A model generated the notes under the pieces. That model had not been told where the DNA came from. It saw only the letters and a program-made list of their open reading frames with translations, and searched no databases. Of a DNA stretch of 37,162 nt, positions 33,543 through 37,162 are shown in pieces. The DNA comes from Bradyrhizobium sp. (lineage in GTDB: Bacteria > Pseudomonadota > Alphaproteobacteria > Rhizobiales > Xanthobacteraceae). How positions within the stretch are numbered: the first letter of the stretch is position 1; each line of letters starts with the position of its first letter. Position numbers and translations under genes: made by a program. Location: contig JAQGKC010000386.1 in assembly GCA_028290305.1 (NCBI GenBank), forward strand, positions 1 through 37,162, given 5' to 3'.

Positions 33543-35083
33543 TGAACTTCCGAATGCTCAGGAACATGCTGGCCGCCATGGGCTCGTCGGCCCTGATCGC
33601 GGGCTGCACGGTGGGCCCCGATTTCGTCCAGCCCGATTCGAACCTTCCGGAGGTATCGTTCTCGGGCGACAAGGCGCAATCTGTGTCGACTGCGCGGTTG
33701 CCGGCGCCGACCGATCCGACCTGGTGGAACGTGTTTCGCGATCCTGTCCTGACAAATCTCGAACAGCGCGTCGCCGCTGCCAATCTCGATGTCCAGACCG
33801 CGACGCTGCGTCTTGCCGAGAGCCGCTTCCAGCGCGGCGTCGCTGCCGCCGCCCAATTCCCGTCCCTCAACGGCGACGCCAAGTACACGCGCGAGCTATA
33901 TAGCCAAAACGGAATCCTCAGCCTGCTCGGCGGTTTGCTCGGCCCGTCGGCGGGCGCCGGCTTCAACCCAGGCGCGATCAACGACTACAACACCGGCTTC
34001 GATGCTTCATGGGAACTCGATCTCTGGGGCAGGGTTCGCAGGCAGGTCGAGGCCGCCGACGCACAGGTCGACCAGGCCGCCGATCAGCGCCGCGATGCGC
34101 TGGTATCGAGTCTCGCGGAGCTTGCCAGGGATTATATGCAGCTTCGCGGCGTGCAGACCCAGATCAAGATTGCCAACGACAATCTGAAGGTTGATCGCGA
34201 TATTCTCCAGGTCGTGCAGGAGCGGCAGCAGCGCGGGGTGCAGAACGGTCTCGATGTCGAGAACGCCGCAGCCCAGGTCGAATCCATCCGCGCGCAGATT
34301 CCGCAACTGCAACAGGAAGAATCGCAATATATTAATGCGCTCAGCCTGCTGCTGGATCAGCCGCCCGGCGCGCTGCGGACCACGCTGGGGGCGGCCTCCG
34401 TCCGAACGGGGCCGCCACGCATCCCGCTCGGCATTCCTTCCGAACTTGCGCGGCGGCGCCCCGATATCCGCGCGGCAGAGGACCAGCTACATGCCGCGAC
34501 CGCGACGATCGGCGTCGCCGTCGGTGACTTCTATCCGAGCGTACAATTGAACGGCACTGTCGGGTTCGACGCGCTCGACATCAGGAACCTCTACAAGTCA
34601 AGTTCGCTGCAATACAATTTCGGCCCGAGCGTATCATTGCCGATCTTCGCCAGCGGACGCCTGCGCAGTACGCTTGAACTGCGCGAAGCGCAGCAGCAGG
34701 AAGCGGCGATCGCCTATCGAAAGACCGTGCTGCAGGCCTGGCACGACGTCGTCAACGCGCTGGTGGCGCACCGCCTCGAACAGAACCGCCGCATAAGGTT
34801 GCGGTCGCAGGCCGAGCATTCCCGCGCGGCGCTCGGGCTTGCCCGCGCCCGCTACAGCGACGGCGTGGCAGATTTTCTAACCGTGCTCGATGCGGAACGG
34901 TCTTTGCTTCAGGCGGAGCAACAATACGCGACAAGCACCACGAACGTCTCGCTCGACCTGGTGCAACTGTTCAAGGCGCTTGGCGGCGGCTGGGAAACGG
35001 AATTCCCGGATGTGCCGTCCGAGACCGCGGCCGTTCCCGTGCCGGGCGTAGCTGTCGATGCCGCGCTGATCGATGTGCATTAA
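33542..35083 (+). CDS. Outer-membrane efflux lipoprotein (NodT/OprM family)
   Basis: This 513-residue protein starts at ATG 33542, which overlaps the upstream stop. The lipoprotein signal ends in ALIAGC (Cys20), typical of the NodT/OprM family, followed by TVGPDFVQPD. Two TolC-like repeats, each with long helical hairpins, follow; characteristic motifs are YNTGFDASWELDLWGRVRRQVEA and IPSELARRRPDIRAAEDQLHAATATIGVAVGDFYPSV. Trimers form the outer-membrane exit duct for the EmrAB-like pump. The gene ends the operon and converges on cyoD after 63 bases; no clear terminator is seen there. Confidence 0.94.
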   Translation: MNFRMLRNMLAAMGSSALIAGCTVGPDFVQPDSNLPEVSFSGDKAQSVSTARLPAPTDPTWWNVFRDPVLTNLEQRVAAANLDVQTATLRLAESRFQRGVAAAAQFPSLNGDAKYTRELYSQNGILSLLGGLLGPSAGAGFNPGAINDYNTGFDASWELDLWGRVRRQVEAADAQVDQAADQRRDALVSSLAELARDYMQLRGVQTQIKIANDNLKVDRDILQVVQERQQRGVQNGLDVENAAAQVESIRAQIPQLQQEESQYINALSLLLDQPPGALRTTLGAASVRTGPPRIPLGIPSELARRRPDIRAAEDQLHAATATIGVAVGDFYPSVQLNGTVGFDALDIRNLYKSSSLQYNFGPSVSLPIFASGRLRSTLELREAQQQEAAIAYRKTVLQAWHDVVNALVAHRLEQNRRIRLRSQAEHSRAALGLARARYSDGVADFLTVLDAERSLLQAEQQYATSTTNVSLDLVQLFKALGGGWETEFPDVPSETAAVPVPGVAVDAALIDVH

Positions 35084-35146
35084 TTGCGAGGCGTTGCAGT
35101 CGCGAAACGAGAGTCGAGCCGCGATCGATAGCAGTCAAGATCACGG

Positions 35147-35545
35147 CTACCGCTGCATCTGCATGATTTGATCCATCGGCATCATGTTTTGGTTGAGGTT
35201 CGTCATGATCCAGAGCGACCCTCCCATGACAAGCATGACGATCAGGACACCGAAGGCCAGGGCCAGCACGTTATTGGTGTTGTCGGGCCCCGTGGTGATG
35301 TGCAGGAAGAACACCAGATGCACGCCCATCTGCGCGATCGCCAAAACGACAAGGGCGACCGGAATGCTCGGCTCCCAGACGAGATCGGTGCCTGCGACAA
35401 AGAACGAGGTTGCCGTCAGCAGAATGGCCAGTCCCAGTCCGGTCAGATAACCGACCACCCGCTGGGCGATGCTGCCGCCCTCTACGTGCTCGTCGCCCGG
35501 TGCGACGTCGGCGTTGTTGACGAACTCATCGACTCCGTTGGTCAT
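35147..35545 (-). CDS. cyoD: Cytochrome o ubiquinol oxidase subunit IV
   Basis: This 132-residue small subunit of the heme-copper quinol oxidase has three membrane helices: VVGYLTGLGLAILLTATSFFV, IPVALVVLAIAQMGVHLVFFLHI and VLALAFGVLIVMLVMGGSLWI. The central MGVHLVFFLHI segment is the family signature. The N-terminus is hydrophilic and the C-terminus Met-rich (NQNMMPMDQIMQMQR), a slight oddity. The start overlaps the stop of cyoC by four bases (ATGA). It helps copper-site assembly in the bo3 complex and has no redox centre. Confidence 0.96.
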   Translation of the reverse strand: MTNGVDEFVNNADVAPGDEHVEGGSIAQRVVGYLTGLGLAILLTATSFFVAGTDLVWEPSIPVALVVLAIAQMGVHLVFFLHITTGPDNTNNVLALAFGVLIVMLVMGGSLWIMTNLNQNMMPMDQIMQMQR

Positions 35546-36189
35546 TTTGCGCTTCCCAGCAAGTAGACGATGGTGAACACGGCGATCCAGATGATGTCGA
35601 GCGCGTGCCAGAACAGCGCGAAGCACAGGATGCGGCGCTGGATATCCGGCCTGAACCCCTTGGCGAACACCTGCGCCATCATCGTCAACAGCCACAGGAT
35701 GCCGGCCGAGACGTGCAGCCCGTGGCAGCCCACCAGCGTGAAGAATGCCGACAGGAACGCACTGCGCGTCGGCCCGGCGCCGCGTGCCACGAGGCTGGCA
35801 AATTCTTTGCCTTCGAGCGCGAGGAAGGCGAGGCCGAAGACGCAGGTGACGGCCATGGCAATCTGGAACCAGGTCGTGTTGCGGGTGTCGGCTGCGATAA
35901 TGGCAAGACCGCAGGTAAAACTCGACGCGAGAAGGAATCCGGTTTCCATCGCAACACTGCGCAGGTCGAACAGCTCGCGCCCGCTCGGCCCGCCCGCGGT
36001 CTGCCCGAGTAGAACGGCGTAGCTCGCAAAGAACGCCGAGAACATGATGATGTCGCTGAGGATGAAGATCCAGAAACCGTAGCCGGTGACGATGCGTTTG
36101 GACGCGGGGCCGCTGTGCACGGCTGTTCCTGCCATCTCCCCGAGACGGTGCGGGTCGCTGCCTGGATACGCCAACGTCGCGTCGGTCAT
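35542..36189 (-). CDS. cyoC: Cytochrome o ubiquinol oxidase subunit III
   Basis: The protein is 215 residues when started at ATG 36189; a GTG three bases earlier is also in frame. It has five membrane helices. Family hallmarks are GYGFWIFILSDIIMFSAFFASYAVL, LALEGKEF, GCHGLHVSAGILWLL and the last helix IWIAVFTIVYLLGS. The Glu in the EGKEF segment and the helix pair match subunit III of heme-copper oxidases. The start overlaps the cyoB stop by one base, and the stop overlaps cyoD by four, so the operon is tightly coupled. The function is stabilisation of subunit I and proton uptake. Confidence 0.96.
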   Translation of the reverse strand: MTDATLAYPGSDPHRLGEMAGTAVHSGPASKRIVTGYGFWIFILSDIIMFSAFFASYAVLLGQTAGGPSGRELFDLRSVAMETGFLLASSFTCGLAIIAADTRNTTWFQIAMAVTCVFGLAFLALEGKEFASLVARGAGPTRSAFLSAFFTLVGCHGLHVSAGILWLLTMMAQVFAKGFRPDIQRRILCFALFWHALDIIWIAVFTIVYLLGSAK

Positions 36190-37162
36190 CACGCACTCCC
36201 GAGGTTGGCGAGGGCGCGCCGTTCAGCCAGATTGACGCGGTCGATGCGTGCGACTTCCGCGGCGGGGATGACGTATTCGTCGTGGTCGCGCCATGCGAAC
36301 ACCACGAAGGTCGCGACCGCGCCGACGAAGCCGGCAAACACCATCCACCAGATGTGCCAGATCAGGGCAAATCCCATCACGGTGGCGAAGAACGCGCAGA
36401 CGAATCCGGTCGGCGAATTGCGCGGCATTTCGATGTCCTGGTAGTGCGGCTCGCTGGTTTCGGGACCCTGTTGCTGCGCGTGCGATTTCATTTCCCAATA
36501 AGCGTCCGCGCCCTGCACTTCGGGCGTAATGGCGAAATTGAAAACCGGCGGCGGAGACGAAGTCGCCCATTCCAGCGATCGTCCGTGCCAGGGATCGCCG
36601 GTGCGGTCGCGCAATTCCTCACGGTGCCGGATGCTGACGACGAGCTGGACGATCTGAAACACGATGCCGATCAGGATCAGGACGGCTCCAAAGGCAGCCA
36701 CCATCAGCCACGGACGCCAGGCCGCGACGTCGTAGTGCTGCATGCGTCGCGTCATGCCGAGAAAGCCGAGCCAATAAAGCGGCATGAAGGCGACATAGAA
36801 GCCGACCAGCCAGAACCAGAACGCCGCCTTGCCGAGGCCATCATGCAGCCGGAAGCCGAACGCCTTCGGAAACCAGTAGGTGTAGCCGGCAAACGCGCCG
36901 AACAGCACCCCGCCGATGATCACATTGTGAAAGTGAGCGATCAGGAACAGGCTGTTGTGCAGCAGGAAGTCGGCGGGCGGCACCGCGAGCAGAACGCCCG
37001 TCAAGCCGCCGATGATGAACGTCACCATGAACCCGATCGACCACAACATCGGCGTCTCGAAGCGAACCCGCCCGCCATACATCGTGAACAGCCAATTGTA
37101 GATCTTCACGCCGGTCGGCACCGCGATGATCATGCTGGCGATGCCGAAGATCGCGTTGACGT
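36189..37162 (-). CDS. cyoB: Cytochrome o ubiquinol oxidase subunit I, 5' truncated by window end
   Basis: The frame is open to the last base, so the N-terminal half (about 340 residues) lies outside; about 323 residues are visible. The text [20 protein letters not shown] is the family sequence just after the copper-B site. The heme-ligand pair is in [14 protein letters not shown], equivalent to His419 (heme o) and His421 (heme b) of E. coli CyoB. The copper-B histidines are beyond the window. The long C-terminal extension ([25 protein letters not shown]) marks the bo-type quinol oxidase as against the cytochrome c oxidase group. The enzyme oxidises ubiquinol, reduces oxygen and pumps protons. 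The gene order cyoB-C-D is standard. Confidence 0.96.
   Translation of the reverse strand, partial: VNAIFGIASMIIAVPTGVKIYNWLFTMYGGRVRFETPMLWSIGFMVTFIIGGLTGVLLAVPPADFLLHNSLFLIAHFHNVIIGGVLFGAFAGYTYWFPKAFGFRLHDGLGKAAFWFWLVGFYVAFMPLYWLGFLGMTRRMQHYDVAAWRPWLMVAAFGAVLILIGIVFQIVQLVVSIRHREELRDRTGDPWHGRSLEWATSSPPPVFNFAITPEVQGADAYWEMKSHAQQQGPETSEPHYQDIEMPRNSPTGFVCAFFATVMGFALIWHIWWMVFAGFVGAVATFVVFAWRDHDEYVIPAAEVARIDRVNLAERRALANLGSA

Noticed and set aside
35147..36337. A 396-residue frame that reads through cyoC into cyoD on the minus strand
   Set aside because: Only its last 132 residues are protein-like (CyoD). The upstream part is cyoC read out of frame, and cyoC itself is intact in its own frame.

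Overview
The window looks like chromosomal DNA of an alphaproteobacterium, most likely Bradyrhizobium or a close relative (Nitrobacteraceae). The pointers are high GC; an F0 ATP synthase operon in the order atpI-atpB-atpE-atpF'-atpF, separate from F1; a Shemin-type hemA with a perfect FixK/FNR box upstream; intergenic palindromes of a kind I associate with Bradyrhizobium; and the family make-up. No tRNA, rRNA, CRISPR array, IS element or phage gene was found.

Layout. (1) 1-2618 (+): the 3' part of an M16 zinc peptidase, a GNAT acetyltransferase and a secreted protein of unknown function. (2) 2744-5462 (-): the F0 operon with its own promoter and terminator. (3) 5599-8295 (+): a decayed ArsR gene with an intact operator-like promoter, cytochrome b561, an HCCA isomerase-like protein, an exported coiled-coil protein and a YjbQ protein. 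(4) 8376-14587: an MHS-family transporter with a large periplasmic insert, divergent from a LuxR-type response regulator. The regulator meets, tail to tail, a very large hybrid histidine kinase whose sensor is a sodium:solute symporter domain (CrbS/CrbR-like). (5) 14699-16418 (-): hemA and glpM, with a FixK box. (6) 16474-29939: an accessory stretch of small regulators and enzymes (GlxA/AraC, DJ-1/PfpI, SnoaL-like, MBL-fold, chemotaxis receptor, outer-membrane beta-barrel, SDR/LysR, MetX-like hydrolase, quinone oxidoreductase, MarR). It contains three broken genes. (7) 29899-35083: a TetR repressor divergent from a complete tripartite efflux operon (EmrA-like, EmrB-like, NodT-like). (8) 35147-37162 (-): cyoD, cyoC and the 3' part of cyoB of a bo-type quinol oxidase, running off the window edge.

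Themes. Respiration and energy genes recur (F0, b561, hemA, cyo). Heme supply is probably induced under low oxygen through FixK. The CrbS/CrbR-like pair next to a carboxylate-type transporter suggests control of acetate or other short carboxylate use. Several regulator-target pairs have candidate operators visible in the DNA: TetR at the efflux promoter, an ArsR-like site at the b561 promoter, and a palindrome over a TATAAT box upstream of the MetX-like gene. Nothing here clearly amounts to a wholly new system. The best leads are the carboxylate-sensing locus with its modified transporter, the compound FixK site, the double-palindrome efflux promoter and the orphan ArsR-type operator.
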